NCBI GenBank assembly: GCA_964501335.1 | Contig: CAZCTC010000051.1 | Span: 1 to 57,060 of the forward strand | Direction of reading: 5' to 3' | Length of the DNA stretch: 57,060 bases | Origin: CAZCTC01 sp964501335 | GTDB taxonomy: Bacteria > Chloroflexota > Anaerolineae > B4-G1 > SLSP01 | Part shown: piece after piece, positions 17,421-26,794 of the stretch | How the letters are laid out: every line of letters starts with the position of its first letter | Numbering within the stretch: position 1 is the stretch's first letter | Position numbers and translations under genes: made by a program | Notes under the pieces: generated by a model | What the model saw: the letters and a program-made list of their open reading frames with translations, nothing else | Database searches by the model: none | Told to the model about the DNA's origin: nothing

Positions 17421-19010
17421 ATGCACAGGTTCGTTTTGTCCCTCTTGCTGCTGGTGAGTCTGGTTCTGCCGGCGGGCGTTATCGTTGCCCAGGCGCCTTT
17501 GAATGCCGATCCTCCATCCTCTCTGGTGCGGCTTGTTTTCATTCATCATTCTACGGGAGGGAACTGGCTGGCAGATCCCAATAACGATCAACCTTACGGT
17601 GGCCTGGGGCGGGCATTGATGGAGAATAACTATTTTGTCAGCGCTACCAACTATGGCTGGGGGCCCAATGCGATTGGGGATCGTACCGATATTCCCAATT
17701 GGCCGGAATGGTTTGTGGGTCCGGAGCGCGATCTTTATATGCAGGCGCTCTATACAGAAAGCGGTCAGAATTTCGGCGATTTCGGTTCCTGGCCGCGGCC
17801 GGCCCAGGAACCTGCCGGCGAAAACGTGATTATCCTGCTTAAATCCTGTTTTCCGAATTCCGATCTCTACGGCAGTCCCAACGATTCGCCGCTGGAGGTC
17901 CCCAATGATGAGTACAGTGTGGCCAATGCAAAGGCTGTTTATCAGGCTTTGTTGGGGTATTTTGAGAGCCGACAGGATCGTCTTTTCATTGTAATCACTG
18001 CGCCACCGCTGCGGGCCGAGGAAACCTCGCCTGATCGGGCCGCCAATGCCCGGGCCTTGAATGACTGGCTGGTCAACGATTGGTTAGCGGTTTATCCTTA
18101 TTCCAATGTGGCGGTCTTTGATTATTACCATGTGCTGACTGGGGCGGGCAATCATCATCAGTGGAACGGTCAGGCGGTCGAGCATGTCCAGGGGCCCCCC
18201 AGCAATACGTCCGCTTATCCCAGTGGGGACAGCCATCCTTCTAGTGTAGGGGATCAGAAAGCCACAGCCGAGTTTGTGCCGTTGCTCAATTATTACTATC
18301 ATCGCTGGCAGGCCGGGGGAGCTGCGGAGCGCCCGCCGGTGGCGACAGAGGAAGCGGCGACGGCGGTTCCTGTTTCAACCCCGGCTGAACCTCAAGGTGG
18401 AGCGGCCGGCGGCGGCAGCGGCGGTGGGACGATTCTGGGGGAATGGCATGCGGATGCCGGCGATGGGGGAACGGTTACCTGTGAATTGGATTCCAGGGTG
18501 GCTCATGGAAGCGGTCCTTCTTTACGAATGCAATACGGCCTTAGTACGGGGTGGGGCAATTGCGCGCAATATTACAACGGGCCGCAAAACTGGCAATCGG
18601 GGGAGGGGCTTTCTTTTTGGGTGCAGGCCGATCCGCCTGGTAAGATCATTTTAACGATTTTCTTCGGAGACGCTGAAAACGCCATGCCTTTCGATGTCCA
18701 ATTTGAAGCCGGGCAGGACTGGCGGCAAATTTCCATTCCGTGGAGCGATTTCAAGCGGGCGGAGTGGGCAGATCCGAATGGGCCTGAAGCCGTAGATCCG
18801 GGGCGGATTACGGGGCTGGCCGTGAGCGGGGATACAGGTAAAGGGACCGTGTGGATCGATGATCTGGCTTTGATCAGTTCGACGTTGGTGGAAGAGCCGC
18901 CGGTTGTTCCACCCGTCACTCCGGCGGCGGGTGGGGGCGGGTGTGTGCCGGCGGCATTGGCGTTGCCGGCATTGGGATTATGGATTTCAGGGCGTCGGAA
19001 GGATAAATAA
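17421..19010 (+). CDS. Secreted SGNH-like hydrolase with carbohydrate-binding-like domain
   Basis: 529 residues, ATG after AAGGAGG. Signal peptide (about 1-26). The region 35-295 resembles an SGNH/GDSL-type fold: VFIHHSTGGNW with a candidate Ser near the start and GDSHPSSVGD with candidate Asp and His near the end, but I would not assign substrates. After a TAVPVSTPAEPQ linker comes a beta-rich domain (about 335-490) like a CIA30/CBM11-type carbohydrate-binding module (GEGLSFWVQADPPG; WRQISIPWSDF). The C-terminus GGGGCVPAALALPALGLWI then RRKDK is Gly-Cys, hydrophobic, basic, as in C-terminal sorting signals. Cell-surface location is likely. Confidence 0.65.
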   Translation: MHRFVLSLLLLVSLVLPAGVIVAQAPLNADPPSSLVRLVFIHHSTGGNWLADPNNDQPYGGLGRALMENNYFVSATNYGWGPNAIGDRTDIPNWPEWFVGPERDLYMQALYTESGQNFGDFGSWPRPAQEPAGENVIILLKSCFPNSDLYGSPNDSPLEVPNDEYSVANAKAVYQALLGYFESRQDRLFIVITAPPLRAEETSPDRAANARALNDWLVNDWLAVYPYSNVAVFDYYHVLTGAGNHHQWNGQAVEHVQGPPSNTSAYPSGDSHPSSVGDQKATAEFVPLLNYYYHRWQAGGAAERPPVATEEAATAVPVSTPAEPQGGAAGGGSGGGTILGEWHADAGDGGTVTCELDSRVAHGSGPSLRMQYGLSTGWGNCAQYYNGPQNWQSGEGLSFWVQADPPGKIILTIFFGDAENAMPFDVQFEAGQDWRQISIPWSDFKRAEWADPNGPEAVDPGRITGLAVSGDTGKGTVWIDDLALISSTLVEEPPVVPPVTPAAGGGGCVPAALALPALGLWISGRRKDK

Positions 19011-19094
19011 TTAAAATTTGGTCGGACTTGAAAGTCTAAGCTATTTCTGGTAAACTTTGGCTTAACCTGAGACTTCAGGGGGGTGCCTGTATTT

Positions 19095-19122
19095 TTGGTA
19101 AAAGGTGGGTTGGGTGTATAAT
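19095..19122 (+). promoter_or_regulatory. clpC promoter and structured leader
   Basis: TTGGTA (19095-19100), 16-bp spacer, TATAAT (19117-19122). The leader of about 155 nt contains two short hairpins, TAAAGCCT/AGGCTTTA (19182-19198) and CCAAAC/GTTTGG (19214-19230). No CtsR-type heptad operator is evident to me. Confidence 0.55.
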
Positions 19123-19285
19123 GTAGATGGACACTTGCTTATTTGGTCGCGTTTCGTGGGAACGCATGGAAACAGTTGAAGTAAAGCCTGAGGCTTTATT
19201 TGATTGTGGATTACCAAACCCAGAGTTTGGCTTATAACGTAGGCTCACCAGGGCCACGGTTGGAACACGGATTGAGGACGTAACC

Positions 19286-21772
19286 ATGTCGGATAGTTTG
19301 GAAAGATTTACCCCAGCGTCACAAGAAGTGCTGCGCTTTGCTCAGATGGAAGCCACGCGGATGCATCATGCCACCATCGGGCCCGAGCATATTCTGTTGG
19401 GTTTGTTGTTGGAAAGCGAAGGTTTAGCCGGTCGGGTATTGCGGGATATGGGGATGCGTCCCCAGCAGGTACAACGGACTGTTGAACGCCTTTCCAGTGC
19501 TATGCCTTTGCGAAACAGTGAACCGGAGTTGCAGCAGAGTACCAAAGTGTTGTTGCAGATGGCTGTGGATGAAGCTCGCCGTCGCAACAGTTCTGTGGTA
19601 GATACCCAACATATTTTGCTTTCCCTGTTGCGTCAGCAGGAGGGACTCATTTTAGCGATTCTGGCGCAGTTTGGACTGACGTCAGAACTTCTGCGCCGGC
19701 GGATCGATCAATTTACTCCGGTGCATACAGCTCAGCAACAACAATCTCAGAGTCAACCGGCTCCTACCAAAAGCGAACCCCGGCGGGGCAGTGGGCAGCC
19801 TTCGTTATTGGATCAACTGGCCATCGATTTGACCGAGCAGGCCCGGCAGGGCAAACTGGATCCGGTGATCGGGCGACAGAAGGAAATCGAACGGGTGATC
19901 CAGATTTTGGCGCGGCGTACCAAGAATAATCCGGCCTTGATTGGGCAACCCGGTGTGGGGAAGACCGCTATTGTCGAGGGGTTGGCACAACGAATTATTG
20001 CCGGGGAAGTACCCGGGCCGATCATGGGGAAGCGGGTGGTGCAACTGGACATCGGCTCTCTGGTGGCCGGCACCATGTATCGTGGGCAGTTTGAAGAACG
20101 GCTGAAGAAGGTCGTCGACGAGCTGCGGGGTTCCAATACTATTACCTTTATCGATGAGGTCCATATGTTGGTCGGGGCGGGAGCGGCCGGTTCTTCCGTC
20201 GATGCGGCCAATATTCTCAAACCGGCGTTGTCCCGGGGGGAGTTGCAGTGTATCGGCGCGACGACGTTGGAGGAATATCGCAAATACATCGAAGCGGATG
20301 CGGCGCTGGAACGGCGTTTCCAACCGGTGATGGTCGATGAACCCAGCATAGAGGAAACGATCGAGATTCTGCGCGGTGTGAAATATGCTTATGAACAGCA
20401 TCACAAGGTGCGGATCAGCGATGCGGCATTGGAGAGCGCGGTACGGCTTTCTGCCCGGTATGTCACGGAACGTTTTATGCCTGATAAAGCCATCGATGCG
20501 ATCGATGAGGCCGCTTCGCGGGTGCGGATGTATAAATCGCCCATTGCCGTGCGGCTACGCGAGGCTTTTGAACGGTTGCAGACCTTGCGCTTAAAGCGGG
20601 CGCGTATGAATGTTGAAGGTGGAGAGTACAACGCCGAATTTGAGGCGTTGGATGCTCAGGAGCAGGCGCTGGAATCGGAAATGGAACATTTGCGGCGTCT
20701 GCAGGAGAACGAGACCGGCTTGACGGTGGAGTCGGAAGACATCGCTGAAATTGTGGCGATGTGGACCGGGATTCCAGTCAGTCAGATTGCTCAGGAAGAG
20801 TCCCGTCGTTTGATGACGATGGAAACTGAATTGCACAAGCGGATTGTAGGGCAGGAGGAGGCGATCACTTCGCTTGCCCGGGCGGTTCGGCGAGCCCGGG
20901 CCGGCCTGAAAGATCCTCATCGCCCGATCGGTTCTTTCATTTTCCTGGGGCCTACCGGGGTGGGGAAGACGGAACTGGCCAAGACGCTGGCCGCTTTCCT
21001 TTTCGGCAGCGAAGAGGCGTTGGTTCAGCTGGATATGTCGGAGTTTATGGAACGCCATACGGTAGCCCGGCTGGTCGGGGCGCCTCCGGGGTATGTGGGG
21101 TATGACGACGCGGGGCAATTGACTGAGGCGGTGCGTCGGCGGCCCTATTCAATCATCGTTTTCGATGAAATTGAGAAGGCCCATCCGGATGCATTTAATA
21201 TGTTATTGCAGGTGATGGAAGAGGGATCGCTTTCCGATGCCAAAGGGCGCAAAGTTGATTTCCGTAACACGATTATCATTATGACGACCAATGTGGGAGC
21301 TGAAGAGATTCAGCGCCACAAAGCGTTGGGCTTTATAGTACCCGATTTATCGGGGGGCGATCGAGCTTATGATGATATGCGACGGAAACTGTTGGATGAA
21401 TTGAAGAAACTTTTCCGGCCGGAATTTCTCAACCGCGTGGACGATGTGATTGTTTTCCATGCGTTGGGGATGCCGGAAATTCGCCAGATTGTCAATCTGG
21501 AAGTCGAGAAGGTCCGCGAGCGGCTGCGCGAGCAGGGGTGCGAATTGCTGCTGACGGAGCCGGGTCAGGAATGGCTGGCGGTGCATGGGTATGACGAGCA
21601 ATATGGGGCCCGGCCGCTGCGGCGCCTGATTCAGCAGGAAGTGGAAACTCCGCTTTCGGAGATGCTGTTGGCGGAAGGGATGATTGCCGGGGTGACGATT
21701 GTGGTCGATGCCGGAGAATCCGGATTGGTGTTGCGGCGGGCTGAGCAACCCGAAGGGGTTGTTAAACCGTAG
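19286..21772 (+). CDS. clpC: ATP-dependent Clp protease ATP-binding subunit ClpC
   Basis: 828-residue AAA+ unfoldase. An N-terminal double Clp-N repeat (about 1-145) is followed by a Q/S/P-rich linker. AAA-1 has Walker A GQPGVGKT and Walker B TFIDEVHML. A middle domain of coiled character follows (EFEALDAQEQALESEMEHL). AAA-2 has Walker A GPTGVGKT and FDEIEKAHPD, with sensor and D2-small domain to the end. The size and the short middle domain favour ClpC over ClpB. It feeds unfolded proteins to ClpP, which is not in this window. Single-gene unit with its own promoter, followed by a hairpin terminator. Confidence 0.93.
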   Translation: MSDSLERFTPASQEVLRFAQMEATRMHHATIGPEHILLGLLLESEGLAGRVLRDMGMRPQQVQRTVERLSSAMPLRNSEPELQQSTKVLLQMAVDEARRRNSSVVDTQHILLSLLRQQEGLILAILAQFGLTSELLRRRIDQFTPVHTAQQQQSQSQPAPTKSEPRRGSGQPSLLDQLAIDLTEQARQGKLDPVIGRQKEIERVIQILARRTKNNPALIGQPGVGKTAIVEGLAQRIIAGEVPGPIMGKRVVQLDIGSLVAGTMYRGQFEERLKKVVDELRGSNTITFIDEVHMLVGAGAAGSSVDAANILKPALSRGELQCIGATTLEEYRKYIEADAALERRFQPVMVDEPSIEETIEILRGVKYAYEQHHKVRISDAALESAVRLSARYVTERFMPDKAIDAIDEAASRVRMYKSPIAVRLREAFERLQTLRLKRARMNVEGGEYNAEFEALDAQEQALESEMEHLRRLQENETGLTVESEDIAEIVAMWTGIPVSQIAQEESRRLMTMETELHKRIVGQEEAITSLARAVRRARAGLKDPHRPIGSFIFLGPTGVGKTELAKTLAAFLFGSEEALVQLDMSEFMERHTVARLVGAPPGYVGYDDAGQLTEAVRRRPYSIIVFDEIEKAHPDAFNMLLQVMEEGSLSDAKGRKVDFRNTIIIMTTNVGAEEIQRHKALGFIVPDLSGGDRAYDDMRRKLLDELKKLFRPEFLNRVDDVIVFHALGMPEIRQIVNLEVEKVRERLREQGCELLLTEPGQEWLAVHGYDEQYGARPLRRLIQQEVETPLSEMLLAEGMIAGVTIVVDAGESGLVLRRAEQPEGVVKP

Positions 21773-21788
21773 CTTGAGGGGTGGAAAT

Positions 21789-21834
21789 TAAAAAATTGGG
21801 GCGTGTTCTTTTAAGGACGCGCCCCAATTTTTAA
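21789..21834 (+). terminator. clpC terminator
   Basis: Stem starting TTAAAAAATTGGGGCGTGTTC paired with the complementary arm ending in CCCCAATTTTTAA. Two G-T pairs are tolerated. It begins 17 nt after the clpC stop. Confidence 0.7.
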
Positions 21835-21879
21835 TGGCCTGAACGGTTGTTCTTTTGTGTGGATTAAAAACAGTTTTTT

Positions 21880-21952
21880 GCACCCTGCAATAGATGCTTT
21901 CTCAGTAAAGAGCGACCCGCTGGATGGAAGAGAGAATTTATTTTTATTCATA
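21880..21952 (+). repeat. Left half of the intergenic element
   Basis: gcaccctgcaatagatgcttt...gagcgacccgctggatgg...agagaatttatttttattcata matches the left chassis of full copies but stops where the hairpin should begin. Lies between the clpC terminator and the end of the recombinase gene. Confidence 0.6.
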
Positions 21953-21969
21953 ATTACATCGACCGTTTT

Positions 21970-22872
21970 TTAAGAGGTTTTCTCTCGGGGATGGGCTTTG
22001 TGGTAGATTTCCCGGGCCCGTTGGGATGTGATATTGGCGTAGATTTGAGTGGTGGTGGGGCTGCTGTGTCCCAGCAATTCCTGGACCACACGGAGATCGG
22101 CCCCCCCGTCGAGCATATGGGTGGCGAAGGTATGGCGCAAGAGGTGGGGGGTTACGGTGCGATCGATTCCGGCGGCTTCGCCGGCCGTACGAACTATTTC
22201 GTCGACGGAACGCATGGTGAGGCGGCTGCCAAGCCGGTTTAAGAAGAAGGCGTTGGTGACGCGGCGGCCGATCAGGGCCGGGCGGGCCGCCGCGAGATAG
22301 GTGCGCATCGCCGTCACGGCGGGCCGGCCGATGAGGGCAATCCGTTCTTTATCTCCCTTGCCGATGACGCGCAGTTCGTGGCTGTTCAGGTTCACATCGG
22401 CGAGATCCAGGCCGACCAGTTCACTGACCCGGACGCCTGAGGCGTAGAGGGTTTCCAGGATGGCGCGATCCCGTTGGCCCTGGGGCGTGTCGGGGAAGGC
22501 AAGGGTGAGCAGTCGATCGATTTCTTCATAGGTAAGATAGCGGGGTAATCGCTGAGGGACACGGGGAGCTGAGATGCGACGGAAGAGGTTCTCTTTCCAG
22601 GCATTGGATTGGATCAGGTAGTCGCCGAAGGCGCGCAATTCGAAGACGCGGCGGGCGATGCTGGCGCGGACATATTCCAGTTGGGCCAGTTCGACCAGGT
22701 AATCGCGCAGGAGATCGCGTTGCAGGCCTTCGAGTGCGGTGATTTTTTGTTCGGCGCAGTAATCGAGGAACTGACCGATATCCGTGCCGTAGTTTTTTAC
22801 TGTATAGGGGGAGAGGTTTTCCCGTTCCAGAGCATCCAGGTAGCGATCTAACCATTCTTTTAATGTAGGCAT
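21970..22872 (-). CDS. Tyrosine recombinase XerC/XerD family
   Basis: 300 residues from ATG 22872 (MPTLKEWLDRYLDALERE). The frame stays open to 22950, but that part lies over a repeat remnant. An N-terminal SAM-like core-binding domain (about 1-95) precedes the catalytic domain with Arg in ASGVRVSEL, Lys in GKGDKERI, the H-x-x-R box HLLRHTFATH, His in LLGHSSPTTTQIY and the Tyr nucleophile in the same segment. Length and motifs fit a chromosome-dimer resolvase. No adjacent phage or integron genes are seen. XerC versus XerD is not decidable here. No clear ribosome site precedes the ATG. Confidence 0.88.
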   Translation of the reverse strand: MPTLKEWLDRYLDALERENLSPYTVKNYGTDIGQFLDYCAEQKITALEGLQRDLLRDYLVELAQLEYVRASIARRVFELRAFGDYLIQSNAWKENLFRRISAPRVPQRLPRYLTYEEIDRLLTLAFPDTPQGQRDRAILETLYASGVRVSELVGLDLADVNLNSHELRVIGKGDKERIALIGRPAVTAMRTYLAAARPALIGRRVTNAFFLNRLGSRLTMRSVDEIVRTAGEAAGIDRTVTPHLLRHTFATHMLDGGADLRVVQELLGHSSPTTTQIYANITSQRAREIYHKAHPREKTS

Positions 22873-22938
22873 GGGGGATATTTTACCATTATTTCCCGAG
22901 CGGGGTGGTTGTTTGTGGTTGGGCTGACAGCCGGTTTG

Positions 22939-22992
22939 TGTGTCCCGCAACAGGCTTTTTTCTGTTTTTCAGGGGTAATCGCACCAATGGAG
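22939..22992 (+). repeat. Hairpin-less deletion derivative of the intergenic element
   Basis: gtgtcccgcaacaggcttttt (left end) is joined within a few bases to tttttcaggggtaatcgcacc (right end). The hairpin and chassis between them are missing. Supports a two-ended element that can lose its interior. Confidence 0.6.
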
Positions 22993-23162
22993 GAAATAAG
23001 GTAACTGCTCGCTGAAGGCTGAGGGATGAACGTCACTTGCCTTTTAACATCTCCGCAGTATTCTTTAAAGGGAGCCTCGTGTTTTGAGGGCAGGTTGATC
23101 TTAAATTCCGGCATCAACTGTTCGAACAATTCCAGGAAGATTTTCAATATGGGGGTAGGGCT

Positions 23163-24131
23163 ATGGAATCAATGTTGTATCGACCCGTGGAATTGGGCCA
23201 TGAGGGGGTTTTGCCCCCGATCATCGAAGTCGGTGGTAAGGGGTATGGCCTTTACTGGCTTTCGGCTTATGGATTCCCCGCTCCCGAGACCTGGGTAATT
23301 GGGACGCAGATCTTCGATATGACGGTGCAGCGGGCCGGGGTGAAGGAGCTGATCTCCGGGATGTGGACCACTTTTGAGCAGGCGGGGGACGATTGGGCCA
23401 AGATTCAACGGGCGTTGGATGCGGCCGAACCGCAGCGGATCAAGGTGGTGGAGGCTTTCCGGACCGTGCCCTGGTTCGATCGGGTAGCTTCCTTGCTTTC
23501 CTCGTTACCCTCGATTCCCGTGCAATGGGCGGTGCGCTCTTCCGCGACCGTCGAAGATAATCCCAAATACAGCTTTGCGGGCCAGTTCCAATCGGTGCTT
23601 TCGGTGCCGAATGATTTACGGGCCCTGTGGGATGCTGTGCGGGAGGTTTGGGCTTCTACGTTCAATCGCCAGGCCTTGGCTTATTGCGTGCAATACAAAA
23701 CCGGTTTGCCCCGGATGGCGGTGATTTTGCAGCCGATGACGCCGATTCAGGCCGAAGATCGGTCGGGGGTGGTGTTCAGCCATTCTCCAGTACCAACGAT
23801 GCCGGGGGTTTTGATCCAGGCGTCGTATGGGACCGGGCAAACGGTGGTGCAGGGGTATGGGGGGGATCTTTTTGTGGTCCAGAATGGACAGGTAACGGTG
23901 CAGCCGATGCCTGCCAGCAAGATCCAGATTTCCGGCCCTCAAGGTTATTTGATTCAGGCCTCGGGTCCGCAACAGACGGCTTTGACGGAGATCGAGGCAT
24001 TGGAGCTGGCCTCCCTGGTTCAGTCGGTTTCCGAACGTTGGAACGGTCCGGTGGATGTGGAGTTTATCTGGCGGAAGGGGGAGCGGCCTACTTTAGTGCA
24101 GGTGCGCTCGGCGACCGGTTTGCATCGCTAG
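23163..24131 (+). CDS. PEP synthase/PPDK N-terminal-like ATP-binding protein
   Basis: 322 residues. Resembles only the N-terminal nucleotide-binding domain of phosphoenolpyruvate synthase or pyruvate phosphate dikinase: GGKGYGLYWL near residue 22, then AVRSSATVEDNPKYSFAGQF (the ATP-binding signature) and a C-terminal part ending VDVEFIWRKGERPTLVQVRSA. The phosphohistidine swivel domain and the PEP/pyruvate barrel of the full 800-residue enzymes are absent and are not encoded next to it, so it cannot be a complete PEP synthase. It heads a compact cluster with a polyferredoxin, AOR and a MoaD-like protein, so a role tied to aldehyde or carboxylate chemistry or cofactor handling is likely. The reaction is unknown. 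An alternative ATG lies at 23172. Confidence 0.75.
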   Translation: MESMLYRPVELGHEGVLPPIIEVGGKGYGLYWLSAYGFPAPETWVIGTQIFDMTVQRAGVKELISGMWTTFEQAGDDWAKIQRALDAAEPQRIKVVEAFRTVPWFDRVASLLSSLPSIPVQWAVRSSATVEDNPKYSFAGQFQSVLSVPNDLRALWDAVREVWASTFNRQALAYCVQYKTGLPRMAVILQPMTPIQAEDRSGVVFSHSPVPTMPGVLIQASYGTGQTVVQGYGGDLFVVQNGQVTVQPMPASKIQISGPQGYLIQASGPQQTALTEIEALELASLVQSVSERWNGPVDVEFIWRKGERPTLVQVRSATGLHR

Positions 24132-24173
24132 ATTGAAGAGAAATCTCTGTGACTCAATGAAGGAGATGCATTC

Positions 24174-24593
24174 ATGAAGGTTCTTGTATTCGATCGGCAA
24201 AAGTGTAGTGGGGCTCATACCTGTGAGTCTACCTGTGCTCAGGCCTGGTTTAAGTCCGATGCGGTTGAATTTTCGAGCATTCGGATCCGCCAGGAAGAGA
24301 GTGGTTTCCGGGCAACTTTCTGTATTCAGTGCGGAGAGTGTATTGCGGTATGTCCTACCAATGCTCTCTATCGGGATAAGCAGGGAATTGTACGGTTACG
24401 AAAGGCGGATTGTGTGGGCTGTCTGACCTGTGTGGGCTTCTGTCCTTATCTGGCCATGCAGTACACGACCAAAGATGCGACGCCGTTTAAGTGTGTTTCC
24501 TGCGGTCAATGTGTCAAAAATTGTCCGACCCAGGCGTTGAGCCTTGTGGAGACCGAAGATCTGGAAACGCTGCCCCAGGTGACGGGAATCTAG
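24174..24593 (+). CDS. 4Fe-4S polyferredoxin partner of AOR
   Basis: 139 residues, ATG 7-8 nt after AAGGAGA. Three complete cluster motifs (CIQCGECIAVCP, CVGCLTCVGFCP, CVSCGQCVKNCP) and an N-terminal C-x5-C-x3-C group suggest up to four 4Fe-4S clusters, as in the HycB/AorB-type electron-transfer subunits. Located between the PEP-synthase-like gene and the AOR catalytic gene, so it probably carries electrons to or from the tungsten enzyme. Cytoplasmic. Confidence 0.88.
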   Translation: MKVLVFDRQKCSGAHTCESTCAQAWFKSDAVEFSSIRIRQEESGFRATFCIQCGECIAVCPTNALYRDKQGIVRLRKADCVGCLTCVGFCPYLAMQYTTKDATPFKCVSCGQCVKNCPTQALSLVETEDLETLPQVTGI

Positions 24594-24636
24594 CCGGAGA
24601 CGGCCTTTCTGAGCAAAGTGGAGAAAGTAAAAAATT

Positions 24637-26784
24637 ATGGCACCGATTACACGGGAAGTTCTGGCTGAATATCTCTATGAACCGGCTCAGAGCCGGCGCG
24701 GGTATACCAATAAAACACTGTACGTCAATGTGGGCGAGGGGATTATTTCTTCGAAGCCTGTAACCGAAGATATGAAGCAGAAATTTATCGGCGGCCGCGG
24801 TTTCGATTTGTGGCTGTTGTGGCATGCGGTTAAAGATACTACACAGTGGGATGATCCGGAAAATGAGGTGGTGATTTCTTCGGGTCCCTGCGGTGGCGTG
24901 ACCCAGTATCCGGGTGCCGGGAAGTCGATTGTGGTGACACTTTCTCCTTTGACCCATGTGCCGATTGACAGCAACGTGGGGGGGCATTTTGGGCCTTTGA
25001 TGAAATTTGCCGGCTGGGATGCTCTGGAATTGCAGGGGATTGCGGAAGAGGATGTGATTGTGGTGATCGACGGGCTGCGCGGCACGGTGACGATTGAGCA
25101 AATGCCCGAGGCGCCGGCCGATACCCATGAATTGGGCAAGTGGCTCTTCCAAAATTTGCCGGAGAGTGCCGACGAGCGATATTCGATGTCGACCATTACG
25201 GCGGGATTGGGATCGGATCACACCTTGATGGGCTGTCTGAATTTCAGCCTTTACGATCGGAAGCGGCAGGATATTCGTTACAAGCAGGCCGGGCGTGGGG
25301 GGATCGGGACCGTCTTCCGCCAGAAGCATATCAAGGCGGTGGTGGTGCTCAGTCCGGCGGTGCGGAGCAATTCGACCGGGCCGGCGGATCTGGGGCGGAT
25401 TGCCCGGGTCGGGGCCAAGATGCAGAAAGAGGTCCATGACAACGATCCGGTCCAGAATAAGATGCGCAGCCGGGGCACGCCCTATCTGGTGCATATCATG
25501 GATGCGTACGATTTGCTGCCCACGCACAATTTCCGTTTTGGATCTCACCCGGACACGCCTAAAATTGCCCGCGATGCCTGGGAATCTCGCTTCACTCAGA
25601 ATCTGCCCGACGGATGCTGGTATGGATGTACCATTGCCTGCGCTCATGCGGTGGATAACCATGAAGTGAAGACGGGACCCTACAAGGGCCAGAAGGTCAT
25701 CGTGGACGGTCCGGAGTATGAGACCGTCGCGGGATGTGGTTCTAATCTGGGGATTTTCCATCCGGATGCCATCCTGGAAATTAATTTCTATTGCGATACT
25801 TACGGCATTGATACGATTTCTTTCGGTACGGCAACCGCCTTTGTGATGGAATGTTTCGAGGCCGGCATTCTCGATCTGGAAAAGACCGGAGGGTTGAATC
25901 TGCGTTTCGGCAATGCCGCGGCGGCGATCAAACTGTTGCACCAGATGGCTGAGGGCGAAGGATTTGGTAAGATTGCCGGTCTGGGCATTCGCCGGATGAA
26001 GAAGATCTTTGTTGAAGAGTACGGGGCGGATCCGGCCTTCCTTGAGGATATCGGGATGGAGAACAAGGGGCTGGAGTATTCGGAATATGTCAGCAAGGAA
26101 TCGCTGGCGCAGCAGGGCGGGTATGCGTTGACGAATAAGGGGCCGCAGCACGACGAGGCTTGGTTGATCTTTACGGATCAGGTCAACAACCAGATCCCCA
26201 CCTTTGAAGACAAGGCGAATGCGTTGCACTATTTCCCGATGTGGCGGACCTGGTTTGGGCTGTGCGGTTTCTGTAAGTTGCCCTGGAACGATGTGGTGCC
26301 GAGCGACAATAAGTTTACAGAAGAGCCGGCCAAGATTCCGGAACATGTCGATAACTATGTAAATGTCTTTTCGGCGGTAACCGGGCGTGAAGTGACGAAA
26401 GAGGATCTGATTGCCATGTCGGAAGGGGTTTATAACTTTCAGCGGGTTTTCAACTGGCGGATGGGCTATGGGAGTCGGGAGCATGATCGGAGCCCTTATC
26501 GCGCCATGGGGCCGGTGACCCGTGAGGAATATGAGTCGCGCCAGGAACGTTATGATAAGCAGTTGCGGGAAACTCTGGGGTTGAATCCTGAAGCGCTGTC
26601 GATTGAGGAGAAGATGGCGGCGTTGCGGAAGCATCGCGAGGCCCAATATCAATTGCTGATCGATGCCGTGTATAAGCGCCGGGGTTGGACTCCCAACGGA
26701 CTTCCAACGCTGGAGAAGTTGCAGAGCCTGGGGATGGACTATCCCGAGGTTGTCGAGGTTGTTAAGCAGCATATGACGGAGTAA
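24637..26784 (+). CDS. aor: Aldehyde ferredoxin oxidoreductase family (W/Mo pterin) enzyme
   Basis: 715 residues, longer than the roughly 605 of archaeal AOR. It oxidises aldehydes to carboxylates, or the reverse, using a bis-pterin tungsten (or molybdenum) site and a 4Fe-4S cluster. Recognised by FIGGRGFDLWLLW, SSGPCGGVTQYPGAGKS and HVPIDSNVGGHFGP near the N-terminus and by cluster ligands CWYGCTIAC. Here the spacing is C-x3-C-x3-C rather than the classic C-x2-C-x3-C, and a later Cys pair is at GLCGFCKLPWND. The C-terminal 150 residues add a helical extension (about 560-715). It could belong to the BamB-like or other less studied AOR branches. Substrate unknown. Confidence 0.9.
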   Translation: MAPITREVLAEYLYEPAQSRRGYTNKTLYVNVGEGIISSKPVTEDMKQKFIGGRGFDLWLLWHAVKDTTQWDDPENEVVISSGPCGGVTQYPGAGKSIVVTLSPLTHVPIDSNVGGHFGPLMKFAGWDALELQGIAEEDVIVVIDGLRGTVTIEQMPEAPADTHELGKWLFQNLPESADERYSMSTITAGLGSDHTLMGCLNFSLYDRKRQDIRYKQAGRGGIGTVFRQKHIKAVVVLSPAVRSNSTGPADLGRIARVGAKMQKEVHDNDPVQNKMRSRGTPYLVHIMDAYDLLPTHNFRFGSHPDTPKIARDAWESRFTQNLPDGCWYGCTIACAHAVDNHEVKTGPYKGQKVIVDGPEYETVAGCGSNLGIFHPDAILEINFYCDTYGIDTISFGTATAFVMECFEAGILDLEKTGGLNLRFGNAAAAIKLLHQMAEGEGFGKIAGLGIRRMKKIFVEEYGADPAFLEDIGMENKGLEYSEYVSKESLAQQGGYALTNKGPQHDEAWLIFTDQVNNQIPTFEDKANALHYFPMWRTWFGLCGFCKLPWNDVVPSDNKFTEEPAKIPEHVDNYVNVFSAVTGREVTKEDLIAMSEGVYNFQRVFNWRMGYGSREHDRSPYRAMGPVTREEYESRQERYDKQLRETLGLNPEALSIEEKMAALRKHREAQYQLLIDAVYKRRGWTPNGLPTLEKLQSLGMDYPEVVEVVKQHMTE

Positions 26785-26794
26785 GTGGCGCGGT

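Noticed and set aside
19182..19230. Riboswitch in the clpC leader
   Set aside because: The two hairpins are short, do not resemble a known class, and no terminator/antiterminator pair follows.
21970..22872. Integron or integrative element marked by the tyrosine recombinase
   Set aside because: No attI/attC-like sites, cargo genes, tRNA or direct repeats are seen next to it, and motifs fit a housekeeping Xer protein.
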